DNA from: an uncultured Synechococcales cyanobacterium
GTDB lineage: Bacteria; Cyanobacteriota; Cyanobacteriia; CAIUCS01
Direction: 5' to 3'
NCBI GenBank assembly: GCA_903897715.1
Contig: CAIUCS010000065.1
Span: forward strand, 1-32,365
DNA length: 32,365 nucleotides
A model generated the notes under the pieces. The model was not told the origin of the DNA. It worked only from the letters and a program-made list of their open reading frames with translations, and ran no database searches. Below are positions 24,579-32,365 of the stretch, piece by piece. The translations under genes were made by a program, and so were the position numbers. Position 1 is the first letter of the stretch, and every line of letters begins with the position of its first letter.

Positions 24579-26186
24579 ATGTCCTACTTTCAAGATGAAC
24601 GACTCCTGTTTCACCCCGTTCCACCAAAGGGGGATGCCATCCCAACTGCCTTTGCCTTTCCCAACCAATACAGCGTAGGGATTACCAGTTTAGGATATCA
24701 AGTGGTATGGGCAACCCTAGCCAGTCGAGCCGATGTAAATGTTGGTAGAGTATTTACTGATGTACGGGAGCAATTGCCCTCACCCTTAGAATTAGTTGGG
24801 TTTTCCCTTTCCTGGGAATTAGACTATGGCAATGTTCTCAGCATCCTGGAAACCTTACACATTCCTATTTGGGCTCACGATCGCAAGCAAACACACCCTC
24901 TGGTGTTTGGGGGTGGAGCCGTACTCACTGCTAATCCTGAACCATTCGCCCCCTTTTTTGATGTCATTTTGTTGGGAGACGGGGAAGAATTATTGGGAAG
25001 ATTAATAGATACCTATCAATGTGTACGGGGAAGCGATCGCTCCCTCCAGCTCCATGAACTAGCCAGGGTTCCTGGCATATACGTACCATCATTATACGGC
25101 GTGGACTATGAAAACCCCGTTGGGTTCATAAAAACTATCCAGCCCCTTCATCATTCCCATCCATCCATCATCGAAAAACAAACCTATCGTGGTACTTATT
25201 TGTCTGCTTCAACAGTGGTCACCAAGAGGGCGGCATGGGACGACATCTATATGATTGAAGTGGTGCGTAGTTGTCCCGAATTATGTCGCTTTTGTTTAGC
25301 CAGTTACCTCACCCTACCCTTTCGCCCCGCTAATTTAGAAGAATTCCTGTTACCAGCAGTGGATCGGGGGTTTGCCATTACCCCGCGACTCGGGTTATTG
25401 GGGGCATCCATCACTCAACATCCGGAGTTTGAAGTACTCCTCCGTCACCTTACCCATTCCCGTTATGACGGAATGCGGCTGACCTTAGCTTCAGTACGCA
25501 CCAATACGGTTACAACCCAATTAGCCCAAACCCTGGTGAAACGGGGAACCAAATCCTTAACCATTGCCGTAGAAAGTGGATCTGACCGATTGCGACACCT
25601 AATTAATAAAAAACTCACCACGGATGAAATTATCCAGGCTGCCAAAAATGCAAAGGCTGGGGGACTCACCGGGCTGAAGTTCTATGGCATGGTGGGGTTA
25701 CCAGGGGAATTACCTGAAGACATTGACCTAACGGTAAAGATGATGCAAATGGTTAAAAAAGCAACCCCCGGATTGCGCCTCACTTTGGGATGTAGCACCT
25801 TTGTTCCCAAAGCCCATACCCCCTTTCAATGGTTTGGGGTGAATTCCCAGGCAAAAAAAAGAATGGATCAGTTGCAAAAACAATTACGACCCATGGGGAT
25901 AGATTTTCGACCGGAAAGTTATGACTGGTCAACGATTCAAGCATTAATCTCTAGGGGCGATCGCCGACTGGCTCCCCTTTTAGAACGAGTGCGGCATTAT
26001 GGAGACTCCCTGGGTAGTTACCGACGAGCATTCAAAGATTTGCGCGGTCAATTACCTGACATGGAGTTTTATGTTCACGATCACTGGTCAACGGATCAAA
26101 TGCTTCCATGGAGCCATATAAACGGTTCCTTGCCCTTGGCTACATTAGTTAAACATCAACAGTCGTCTTTCACGGATAGGGAGTGA
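24579..26186 (+). CDS. B12-binding-domain radical SAM protein of unknown function
   Basis: A radical SAM enzyme of 535 residues. The [4Fe-4S] motif is C232-x3-C236-x2-C239 (CPELCRFC). The preceding 200 residues have the look of a cobalamin-binding-like domain (VGFSLSWELDYGNVLSILE, VFGGGAVLTANPEPFAPFFD, LLGDGEE). Later blocks SLTIAVESGSDRLR, KFYGMVGLPGE and STFVPKAHTPFQW are typical of the same group, which is widespread in cyanobacteria. ATG 24579 opens the conserved region (MSYFQDERLLF); the TTG at 24552 adds nine residues. The reaction is unknown: relatives act on RNA or small molecules. It stands alone, with sphS upstream on the same strand and repeats after it. Confidence 0.85.
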   Translation: MSYFQDERLLFHPVPPKGDAIPTAFAFPNQYSVGITSLGYQVVWATLASRADVNVGRVFTDVREQLPSPLELVGFSLSWELDYGNVLSILETLHIPIWAHDRKQTHPLVFGGGAVLTANPEPFAPFFDVILLGDGEELLGRLIDTYQCVRGSDRSLQLHELARVPGIYVPSLYGVDYENPVGFIKTIQPLHHSHPSIIEKQTYRGTYLSASTVVTKRAAWDDIYMIEVVRSCPELCRFCLASYLTLPFRPANLEEFLLPAVDRGFAITPRLGLLGASITQHPEFEVLLRHLTHSRYDGMRLTLASVRTNTVTTQLAQTLVKRGTKSLTIAVESGSDRLRHLINKKLTTDEIIQAAKNAKAGGLTGLKFYGMVGLPGELPEDIDLTVKMMQMVKKATPGLRLTLGCSTFVPKAHTPFQWFGVNSQAKKRMDQLQKQLRPMGIDFRPESYDWSTIQALISRGDRRLAPLLERVRHYGDSLGSYRRAFKDLRGQLPDMEFYVHDHWSTDQMLPWSHINGSLPLATLVKHQQSSFTDRE

Positions 26187-26207
26187 ACCCATTGAACTTG
26201 TGAGAGT

Positions 26208-26303
26208 ATCCCAATGTTGCACGTTTGCCTTCATCCCCTAACCCATTCTCCCTTTTTGGGAGAATGGGAACCGGATTTAGGGTGAGGGTTGCAACATTGG
26301 GAT
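26208..26303. repeat. Nested inverted repeat, about 96 bp
   Basis: Outer arms of 14 bp (26208-26221, 26290-26303; ATCCCAATGTTGCA) and inner arms of 11 bp (26242-26252, 26258-26268; CCCATTCTCCC) with a TTTTT loop are each perfect. Between them the CCCTAA-like segments also pair imperfectly. It starts 22 bp after the radical SAM stop codon and may terminate it. Its CCCTCACCCTAA-like content links it to the elements at 16917 and 31953. Confidence 0.8.
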
Positions 26304-26328
26304 GCACCCGTTACCGAAAAATTGGGTC

Positions 26329-26766
26329 TAAAGCCCCGCCCCTTTAGGTCGGCTGCTTATTTGGCTTTATGATAGTATTTTATCTGTAGCTAATTTAGAT
26401 AAAATGCTATAGTGTGGAGATGACAGTTAGAGAAGCTAGGTAAAAACACGGAACAGCACAACACTATGCTGCCATTGATAAAGCCATCACAACAGCACAG
26501 TTTATCAAGAATAAATCTGTTCGTTATTCGACGGACAATCAAGGCGCAAATAAAGCCCATCGGTATAGGATCTGTAATACTCTAACTGGGGCTAAACATT
26601 CTTGGTGTTGAATGGAACAAACACAACAGTATTTCAGGGCATGAAGATCTGCACCTGAAGGTGGAAAGGCTGGGAGAAGAGCGCCGCTACTGCTGATGAA
26701 AAATTTGTGTAGCATGTGAACCTCTATAAACCAGTGGTTAAAGTCCCCCCGCCTTTTAATCCGGGG
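26329..26766. mobile_element. Decayed IS200/IS605-type element (deletion derivative)
   Basis: Both ends carry a similar sequence in the same orientation: AAAGCCCCGCCCCTTTAGG near 26331 and AAAGTCCCCCCGCCTTTTAA near 26740, which can form the subterminal hairpins expected of this family. Between them is a fragment of the accessory TnpB protein and no room for a complete gene (full elements are about 1.3 kb or more). The boundaries are estimates. No target-site duplication is expected for this family. Confidence 0.5.
26444..26611 (+). pseudogene. tnpB: TnpB (IS605 OrfB) N-terminal fragment
   Basis: An open stretch without a proper start encodes AIDKAITTAQFIKNKSVRY and then TDNQGANKA, which matches the N-terminal region of cyanobacterial TnpB proteins (EAIRTxQFIRNKxVRxWMDN). 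It ends at a stop at 26609-26611, about 50 residues in, and all nuclease (RuvC-like) motifs are gone. TnpB is an RNA-guided nuclease in intact elements; this remnant cannot act. Confidence 0.65.
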
Positions 26767-26807
26767 AATATATCAATTATCCTTTATTACTAAGAACAAG
26801 TTCTGTC

Positions 26808-28475
26808 ATGGCTAGGAAAAAATTAGTTCTTTCGTTATTAGCACTGACGGGAGTAGTTGCCAGCGGGGCGATCGCCCTCCATTACTTTATACAGACTCGG
26901 ACTGAACCCTTACTGTTGACTCTGGCACGAGTCGTACCCCAGCAGGCACTCACCATTGGCTATATTTCCACCAACAATCAAACCTGGAATACATTCACTC
27001 AATTTGCCCTACCGTTTGACCAAAAAGCAGTTGATGATGGGTTTAAGGTTATAGACCAGTCAATTTTGGGGAATACTAATGTAAGTTTTCAGAAAGATTT
27101 ACTTCCCCTATTCAATGGTTTATTAGTGGCTGTTTTGCCGGATCATTCACCACAACCGTCATCTGACTCAACTATCTTAATTGCCGCCCAGGTGAAGGAT
27201 GGGGTGGGTTTATTGACCTTACAAGATAAATTAAAAAACCAGTCGGGTAACCAGATAAGGGAGGTGAAAATCCAGGAAGTCCCCGTAGTTGAAATAGTAA
27301 CCCCCCATCTTAATTCCCCAGAAGACCAAAACCAAGGGACTCAATCCACCCAAACCACCCATTATGTGGCATTGGTGAACCAAACCGTGATACTTACCAA
27401 TCATCAAACAACCATGGAACAGGCGATCGCCACCACCAAAGGCTCTCCATCCCTGGTTCAACGGCAAGGAATGAATAATATCCTTGCCCACTCGGACTTC
27501 CCGTCCCCCGTCCTGATGGAACTCTTCATTCCAGACTACCCCGCCTTAGTTAACCAGACCCAACAGCAACTGAATACCATTCCCCCCTTGTCCTACCCAC
27601 CGGTTCAATCTGCCATCATTCGGATGGGAGTGGCAGACCAGGAAGGGATTCGGGTACGGGTTGGGTTCACCCTTGATGCCAAAACGGCAAACCTCACCTA
27701 CCAATCCACGGAAGGTAAAATTTTAGACCATCTACCCCAGGAAACCTTTGCACTAATCAATGGTCGAGGGGTTAACCAACTGTGGAAAATGCTGATTAAT
27801 CAGGCAAAAACTGACTCGAAAGTATCGGAGGCAGTTAATCGTATCCGGGAACAGTTTCAATCCTGGAAGTTAGACGCTGATCAGGATATATTCAGTTGGA
27901 TGGATGGTGAATTCGCCCTAGGCATGATTTCTCCATCCCAGGGGTTTCTACCCCCTCTTGGGTTTGGATTAGGAGTAGTGTTGGAAACGAACGATCGCCG
28001 CAAGACTGAAGCAACCCTCACCGCATTAAATCAAGTAGCTGAGCAGAACTTTTTACAAGTAAAACCCCGTAATTTAGGGGGTAAGGAAGTGACTGAATGG
28101 CGTGATGCCAATGGACAATCTACGGTTTTGGGTTATGGTTGGGTGAATGGAAATACAATTTTTGGTGGGATAGGACAACCAATTGTGGAAATGCTTGCTC
28201 AAACCCCAAAAGTGAGTGTACGGAAAGATGAACGGTTTCAGAGGATGAGTAACAGTTTACCATCCCCCAATGGGGGTTACATCTATCTCAACGTAGATTC
28301 TGGGACTTCTGCCCTAGTGAAGGGCTTATTTCAACCCCAAGGAGGTGAATTACGACCGGAGGTGAAGGCTATTACCAACTCTGTGCGTGGTGTTGGTGTA
28401 ACGTTCATCCAACCAAATTCATTAACGGGTCAGTTGGAAGCTATCATTTCATTGAAACCAAATGTCAAAAAATAA
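26808..28475 (+). CDS. DUF3352 domain-containing protein, membrane-anchored
   Basis: A 555-residue protein found throughout cyanobacteria. A single membrane segment (about 7-26) anchors it, with the rest probably exported. The DUF3352 features are visible: the opening VPQQALTIGYISTN, a central domain ending in LPQETFALINGRG, an acidic SWMDGEFALGMIS block, and the late GYIYLNVDSG and NSVRGVGVTF segments. Family function is unknown. ATG at 26808 starts the signal anchor directly. It is preceded by the decayed element and followed by a 292-bp leader of tsf, so it is likely a single-gene unit. No catalytic motif is visible. Confidence 0.83.
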   Translation: MARKKLVLSLLALTGVVASGAIALHYFIQTRTEPLLLTLARVVPQQALTIGYISTNNQTWNTFTQFALPFDQKAVDDGFKVIDQSILGNTNVSFQKDLLPLFNGLLVAVLPDHSPQPSSDSTILIAAQVKDGVGLLTLQDKLKNQSGNQIREVKIQEVPVVEIVTPHLNSPEDQNQGTQSTQTTHYVALVNQTVILTNHQTTMEQAIATTKGSPSLVQRQGMNNILAHSDFPSPVLMELFIPDYPALVNQTQQQLNTIPPLSYPPVQSAIIRMGVADQEGIRVRVGFTLDAKTANLTYQSTEGKILDHLPQETFALINGRGVNQLWKMLINQAKTDSKVSEAVNRIREQFQSWKLDADQDIFSWMDGEFALGMISPSQGFLPPLGFGLGVVLETNDRRKTEATLTALNQVAEQNFLQVKPRNLGGKEVTEWRDANGQSTVLGYGWVNGNTIFGGIGQPIVEMLAQTPKVSVRKDERFQRMSNSLPSPNGGYIYLNVDSGTSALVKGLFQPQGGELRPEVKAITNSVRGVGVTFIQPNSLTGQLEAIISLKPNVKK

Positions 28476-28767
28476 TCCCACAGGGATAGTTATGATTAAA
28501 TAGGATTGCTTCCTATCCGATCAGGAGTAAACCCAATACCCTATTATTGTAATGATTCAGGTTATAAAGACAACAAGGGCAACCCTTAGTTCTTCAACGT
28601 CTTTCACCGGATGAGGGTATCAATCGGGAAGCGGCTCGTTATTACCCCCAAAAATTACCCATGGGTTCTCCATAATTTACTGATGTCATTGGTTGTAAAC
28701 TATAAATTTCTCACCAACGACCCCGTCGATGATTCGTTAAATACTTTTTCAAGGTTGAATAAAAACA

Positions 28768-29394
28768 ATGGCAGAAATTTCACCCAAAACAGTTAAAGAC
28801 TTGCGTGACCAAACAGGCGCAGGGATGATGGATTGCAAGAAAGCCCTTCAAGAGTCGGAGGGTGATTTGGAAAAAGCAAAAGATTGGTTACGGAAAAAGG
28901 GATTGGCTTCGGCTACCAAGAAGGCTGATCGAAAAACCTCTGAAGGTTTAGTAGGAAGTTATATTCATACGGGTGGTCGGGTTGGTGTTTTGTTAGAAGT
29001 CAATTGTGAAACTGATTTTGTAGCCCGTCGAGAAGAGTTTCAAACCTTGGTTCGGAATGTGGCAATGCAAATTGCTGCCTGTCCCAATGTGGAATACGTC
29101 AGCACCAATGATGTGCCTAGTGAAGTTGTGACCAAAGAAACGGAAATTGAACGTGGTCGAGATGATTTAGAGGGTAAACCTGAGACCGTAAAGCAAAAAA
29201 TTGTTCAGGGGCGAATTGAGAAACGCTTGAAGGAATTATCTTTAGTGGATCAACCCTATATTAAAGACCAAAGTATCACCGTTGAGGAGATGATCAAACA
29301 AGCCATCGCACAATTGAATGAAAATATACAAGTTCGACGATTTGTCCGGTTTATCCTAGGAGAAGGTGAAGGTAAACCCACTGAGTCACCGTAA
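28768..29394 (+). CDS. tsf: Elongation factor Ts
   Basis: Recycles EF-Tu by exchanging GDP for GTP in translation. The UBA-like N-domain reads [19 protein letters not shown] (9-27), and the EF-Tu-contacting motif TDFVAR is at 82-87. At 208 residues it is the short cyanobacterial/plastid form, without the second half of the E. coli dimerisation core. ATG 28768 follows a 292-bp region that contains no gene; a TATTAT and small repeats there could be a promoter. Normally rpsB lies directly upstream; here DUF3352 does. A hairpin 30 bp after the stop likely ends the transcript. Confidence 0.95.
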   Translation: MAEISPKTVKDLRDQTGAGMMDCKKALQESEGDLEKAKDWLRKKGLASATKKADRKTSEGLVGSYIHTGGRVGVLLEVNCETDFVARREEFQTLVRNVAMQIAACPNVEYVSTNDVPSEVVTKETEIERGRDDLEGKPETVKQKIVQGRIEKRLKELSLVDQPYIKDQSITVEEMIKQAIAQLNENIQVRRFVRFILGEGEGKPTESP

Positions 29395-29423
29395 TCGGTA
29401 TGGATGGTGGAGTGTAAGGAACC

Positions 29424-29459
29424 CCATCTCCATCATGGCGGTTGTCATGATGGAGATGG
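29424..29459 (+). terminator. Strong hairpin after tsf
   Basis: A perfect 14-bp stem, CCATCTCCATCATG (29424-29437) and its complement (29446-29459), with an 8-base loop, begins 29 bp after the tsf stop. No clear T-tract follows (ACTATTAAAAC), so it may stabilise the mRNA end rather than terminate on its own. Not related to the CCCTCACCC family. Confidence 0.6.
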
Positions 29460-29557
29460 ACTATTAAAACACGGGTTCCACTATCCCCTTCCTGAGGTTT
29501 GATTTATCTTTTTTAGAGCATCACTGAGCTTAGAAAGCCACTAAATTACTGGGAATC

Positions 29558-30775
29558 ATGGCTGGAGTCATCAAACAAATAGAACAAGAGATGGTGGGAA
29601 TTGAACAGCAGGTTGCAGCAACAGGCACCCAGCTACAACAGTTCTATGAACAATACCTAATTGCATTGGGAAAATCAGTGGGTCGGCAATTTATCCTGGC
29701 AAGCTACCAGGTTTGTACTTACCATTATCCACAGAAATTTTTGCATCTCAACCAAAATGAACGAGAGCAATTACAACAGTCATTACGACGGGCAGTACAG
29801 GTGATGGTGGAAAAACTCATCACTCTTTTCCAACCTAACCCCCCGGAGGAACCGTCCGAAGAGTTACCCAACTTAACCCTTGGGTTAACGCAGGAGACGA
29901 GTCAGGAATTTCGTCCAACTCCCCTACAGCTTGATGACCATCAGTCTAATCTAATGAATCGGTTACTGACTAGTCTCCGGAAACGGGAGAGTTCTTCTTC
30001 AAACCCAAAGACTTCCTTTCATGCCGACGGAAATACCTCCTCCCATGGCGCCAATGATGATTTAGAAAAAGATACCAATTCCCCTAGTACATTTGATGGA
30101 AATACCATGGAAATGTCCATATTGGCTGCATTAAAAAATTCCATTGCTGAGTTGGATAGGCAACCCCAACCCCTTACATCAAATGATGATGAAGACGAAG
30201 ATGATGCTTTACAGGAGAAGGAACAATTCCATTCTTCACAAGCGATTGCTTCCATCCTGAAACCAGGTAACTTTACACCAACCCCAATGAAGATATCCCC
30301 CATTCCACCTGAGGTAACGCATCCCCAAGACATTATTCAGTGGCAGGAAACGGTAGAATCAGCGATCGCTAAATTATTAAACCAGTTATCATTAATGGGC
30401 AATCGCATTCTATGGCAAGCAGATGTGATCACCCATCAGTTTCCGGAGCGCTTATTAGCCATTGCCACAAAAACGGAAGCGGCAACGGAAGTCGTTGCGG
30501 GATCACCCAATTTATTACACATTATGATTGAACCAGAAGGGGGGGCTGCCAATGATGACAGTGCCCACAGAGGCGACCCCCCCCTGCGCCTTTGTTTAAT
30601 CCGCCTCCGTCTTGGGGAAGTGGAATTTACTGATCCTAGCACCTTGGCATGGCGGGGAAAAATTCGTGAAGGAATGGCTCGGTTATCCCGGTTATCAAGG
30701 GAATATCAAAAGTTAGAACAAAAAAAAATGATTGCGGAAGCCGAGTCAGCTTGGCGGTCAACCTGGATAGATTAA
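29558..30775 (+). CDS. Uncharacterised conserved cyanobacterial protein, 405 residues
   Basis: I do not recognise a named family. Residues 1-95 are a helical domain (VIKQIEQEMVGIEQQVAATG, later FYEQYLIALGKSVGRQFILA). Residues 96-235 are low-complexity and acidic (SNDDEDEDD), probably a disordered linker. Residues 240-405 form a second conserved region (QADVITHQFPERLLAIATKT, IRLRLGEVEF, then REYQKLEQKK and AWRSTWID at the end). No signal peptide or membrane helix. The next gene, CobT-like, starts 27 bp downstream on the same strand, so both are likely co-transcribed. The layout of two ordered domains with an acidic linker suggests a scaffold or adaptor, but that is guesswork. Confidence 0.75.
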   Translation: MAGVIKQIEQEMVGIEQQVAATGTQLQQFYEQYLIALGKSVGRQFILASYQVCTYHYPQKFLHLNQNEREQLQQSLRRAVQVMVEKLITLFQPNPPEEPSEELPNLTLGLTQETSQEFRPTPLQLDDHQSNLMNRLLTSLRKRESSSSNPKTSFHADGNTSSHGANDDLEKDTNSPSTFDGNTMEMSILAALKNSIAELDRQPQPLTSNDDEDEDDALQEKEQFHSSQAIASILKPGNFTPTPMKISPIPPEVTHPQDIIQWQETVESAIAKLLNQLSLMGNRILWQADVITHQFPERLLAIATKTEAATEVVAGSPNLLHIMIEPEGGAANDDSAHRGDPPLRLCLIRLRLGEVEFTDPSTLAWRGKIREGMARLSRLSREYQKLEQKKMIAEAESAWRSTWID

Positions 30776-30802
30776 TCTCTGTGGGACTACCATGGAAAGG
30801 GG

Positions 30803-31930
30803 ATGAGCCGAGAAGTGCATCTTATCCGTATCCACACTCAACCCTCCCGGGGACAAGTATGGTTAGACCAATACATGGGTCAACGACCCACATTTAATTG
30901 TGTTTTGGGCTTCACCGCTACCGGATTAATTCCAGGCATTTCAGCCGCAGGACTCACTCCTCGGGATCGGGAATATACAGCGGTGGCAGATGCCGAATTT
31001 TTGTACCGTGGTCACCAACCCCATCCAACCTACCCCTTACCCCCTCTCCATGCCGGAGCCTCCCCCGTATTGATTACTAGAGCGATTGTGGATGCATTAA
31101 ACGTTCCATTACAGTTGTTCAACGCAGGCTTACCCCATGAGCCCAGTATTCCTACCATTGATCTTCAAGGTGAGCCAGCCCAATGCCTCAGTGATGGAAA
31201 AGCCCTACCCCTAAGGACGGTTTATCATTTATTTCGCCAAGGGTTACGATGGGGACACCAACTGGGAGAATCTAGTCAGGAGAGTTATCAAATTATTAGT
31301 GAATGTGTGGTTGGGGGAACAACCACCGCTTTAGCAGTTTTATTAGGATTAGGTGTTCCAGCTATTGGTAAGGTGAATAGTAGTCATCCTGTCTGTAACC
31401 ATGGGCAAAAATTAATGATTGTGCAACAAGGGCTGCAACTAGCTCAATTATGGGGTCAGCCGTTGATTCCCTCTCCCCTGGAATTAGTTGCAGCTGTTGG
31501 GGACCCAATGCAGGTGGTTGCAGCCGGACTGACCATTTCCGCTAGTCAACACTGTGGAGTTATGTTGGCGGGCGGGACACAAATGTTAGCAGTATATAGT
31601 TTGGCACGGGCAATGTGTACCCAATATGGCTTACCATGGCATTCCCAGCGAATTGTTGTGGGCACCACTCGTTGGGTTGCTGAAGATAGTACAGGAGATA
31701 CGGTTGGTTTGGCTACTGCAATTGGAGATGTTCCTTTATTATCCACCCAGCTTGATTTCAGTGAATCTCGCCATGCTGCTTTAAGAGCTTATGAGCAAGG
31801 TTATGTTAAAGAGGGAGTGGGTGCTGGAGCGGCGGCGATCGCAGCGGTTCTCTATGCAGGTTGGACCCAGCCTCACTTGTTAGCTGTAGTTGACCAACTT
31901 GCTGATCAACTCATACTGAAGCCAACCTGA
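30803..31930 (+). CDS. CobT-like nicotinate-nucleotide phosphoribosyltransferase, UPF0284 / TIGR00303 family
   Basis: Related to the enzyme that activates the lower ligand of cobalamin with nicotinate mononucleotide, in the archaeal/cyanobacterial branch, possibly for adenine-type (pseudo)cobalamin. The 375 residues include the glycine-rich blocks VLGFTATGLIPGISAAGLTPRD, HAGASPVLITRA, CVVGGTTTALAVLLGLG and VMLAGGTQMLAVY, and GAGAAAIAAVLYAG near the end, all as in the family. The catalytic glutamate of classical CobT cannot be placed confidently. ATG 30803 follows the preceding gene by 27 bp. A C-rich repeat lies 22 bp past the stop. Confidence 0.85.
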   Translation: MSREVHLIRIHTQPSRGQVWLDQYMGQRPTFNCVLGFTATGLIPGISAAGLTPRDREYTAVADAEFLYRGHQPHPTYPLPPLHAGASPVLITRAIVDALNVPLQLFNAGLPHEPSIPTIDLQGEPAQCLSDGKALPLRTVYHLFRQGLRWGHQLGESSQESYQIISECVVGGTTTALAVLLGLGVPAIGKVNSSHPVCNHGQKLMIVQQGLQLAQLWGQPLIPSPLELVAAVGDPMQVVAAGLTISASQHCGVMLAGGTQMLAVYSLARAMCTQYGLPWHSQRIVVGTTRWVAEDSTGDTVGLATAIGDVPLLSTQLDFSESRHAALRAYEQGYVKEGVGAGAAAIAAVLYAGWTQPHLLAVVDQLADQLILKPT

Positions 31931-31952
31931 GTTTGACAAGGATTAAGAATAT

Positions 31953-31989
31953 GCCCTCACCCCCAACCCCTCTCCCATGGGGCGAGGGG
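31953..31989. repeat. C-rich hairpin element, third copy of the dispersed family
   Basis: GCCCTCACCCCCAACCCC leads into an imperfect hairpin with arms CCCCTC (31967-31972) and GAGGGG (31984-31989), enclosing CCCATGGG. It starts 22 bp after the CobT-like stop and may act as a terminator. It shares the CCCTCACCC start with the element at 16917. Confidence 0.6.
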
Positions 31990-32365
31990 AGCCGATCCAC
32001 CCCTGCGGATATATCAACGTTCCCAATACCCACTTTTATTTTTAAGCCAATCTTAAGAAATAAGTTGAAATAGTTTATGAAAATAACTCGTTTTTTTGTA
32101 AATATTAGTAACTTTTCATCAAGAAAGTACTGCTAAATTTGTATCTCATTATAGTACAAGAGTTTTAAAATTCTATGGTAAATTAAAGTTCATTGTTTCC
32201 AGGTTTACTGAAGAATATTTTTCCTAAATCCTTTTTCTTGATGGGGAGAAAGGGTTTAACGCTGAAGACCAGGTTCACAATCCCTTTCCAAATTACGAGA
32301 AGGACTTGGTGGTGATGGGGTAGTTTTTGCATAACGGAAAGCCTTAAGTCCTATGGGTTAGGGGG
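31990..32365. other. A+T-rich gene-free right end
   Basis: About 375 bp with no convincing frame on either strand. A TATAGT at 32150 and several A/T tracts (32030-32180) look like upstream region of a gene beyond the window. Nothing more can be supported. Confidence 0.4.

Noticed and set aside
28476-28767. Remnant of rpsB in the tsf leader
   Set aside because: None of the S2 motifs could be read in any frame.
28611-28796. Open frame of 61 codons before tsf
   Set aside because: It overlaps the tsf start in another frame, has no family resemblance and no good ribosome-binding site.

Overview
The window is a stretch of cyanobacterial chromosome. It carries 17 copies (counted by eye) of the HIP1 octamer GCGATCGC, and its gene set is typical of cyanobacteria: a biliverdin reductase of the BvdR type, BtpA, a short plastid-type EF-Ts, DUF1997, DUF1350 and DUF3352 proteins, an archaeal-type CobT homologue, and above all the C-terminal half of DNA polymerase III alpha preceded by a split DnaE intein-C. 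I cannot name the genus. No rRNA, tRNA or CRISPR array was found.

Layout. Positions 1-920 are a graveyard: a RAYT/IS200-like transposase cut by the window edge and frameshifted in a run of 11 C, then the last residues of a type I restriction specificity subunit (HsdS) and an internal piece of the restriction subunit (HsdR). From 990 the sequence is ordinary core genome. It holds a 29-residue zinc-ribbon protein, bvdR, and an ABC ATPase with no permease beside it. On the minus strand follow rseP-nth and a lipoprotein/PPC-domain pair. After these come DUF1997, a P2A calcium-type ATPase, dnaE-C with its intein, a small cyanobacterial protein, DUF1350, btpA, and terC-pilD (minus).

Positions 16993-20388 (minus) carry two separate RecB-like nucleases with AddB/Cas4-style cysteine clusters. 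The second sits in a tight operon with nadD and the NAD regulator nrtR. Next is a membrane-anchored Ser/Thr kinase, divergent from a two-component pair best matched to SphR-SphS (phosphate sensing). A B12-binding-domain radical SAM protein follows. The 620 bp after it hold a nested inverted repeat and a decayed IS200/IS605 element with a TnpB fragment. The window closes with a DUF3352 protein, tsf (without rpsB), and an unknown 405-residue protein paired with a CobT-like UPF0284 protein.

Functional threads are NAD supply and its regulation (nadD-nrtR), tetrapyrrole/photosystem biology (bvdR, btpA, cobT-like), envelope proteolysis and pilus maturation (rseP, pilD), metal transport (P-type ATPase, TerC) and replication (dnaE-C). 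I saw no clearly new multi-gene system. The most interesting signals are the split intein, the nested inverted repeat beside the TnpB-derived remnant, the structured leader upstream of terC, the nuclease-nadD-nrtR operon, and a roughly sixfold excess of the palindrome CCATGG.
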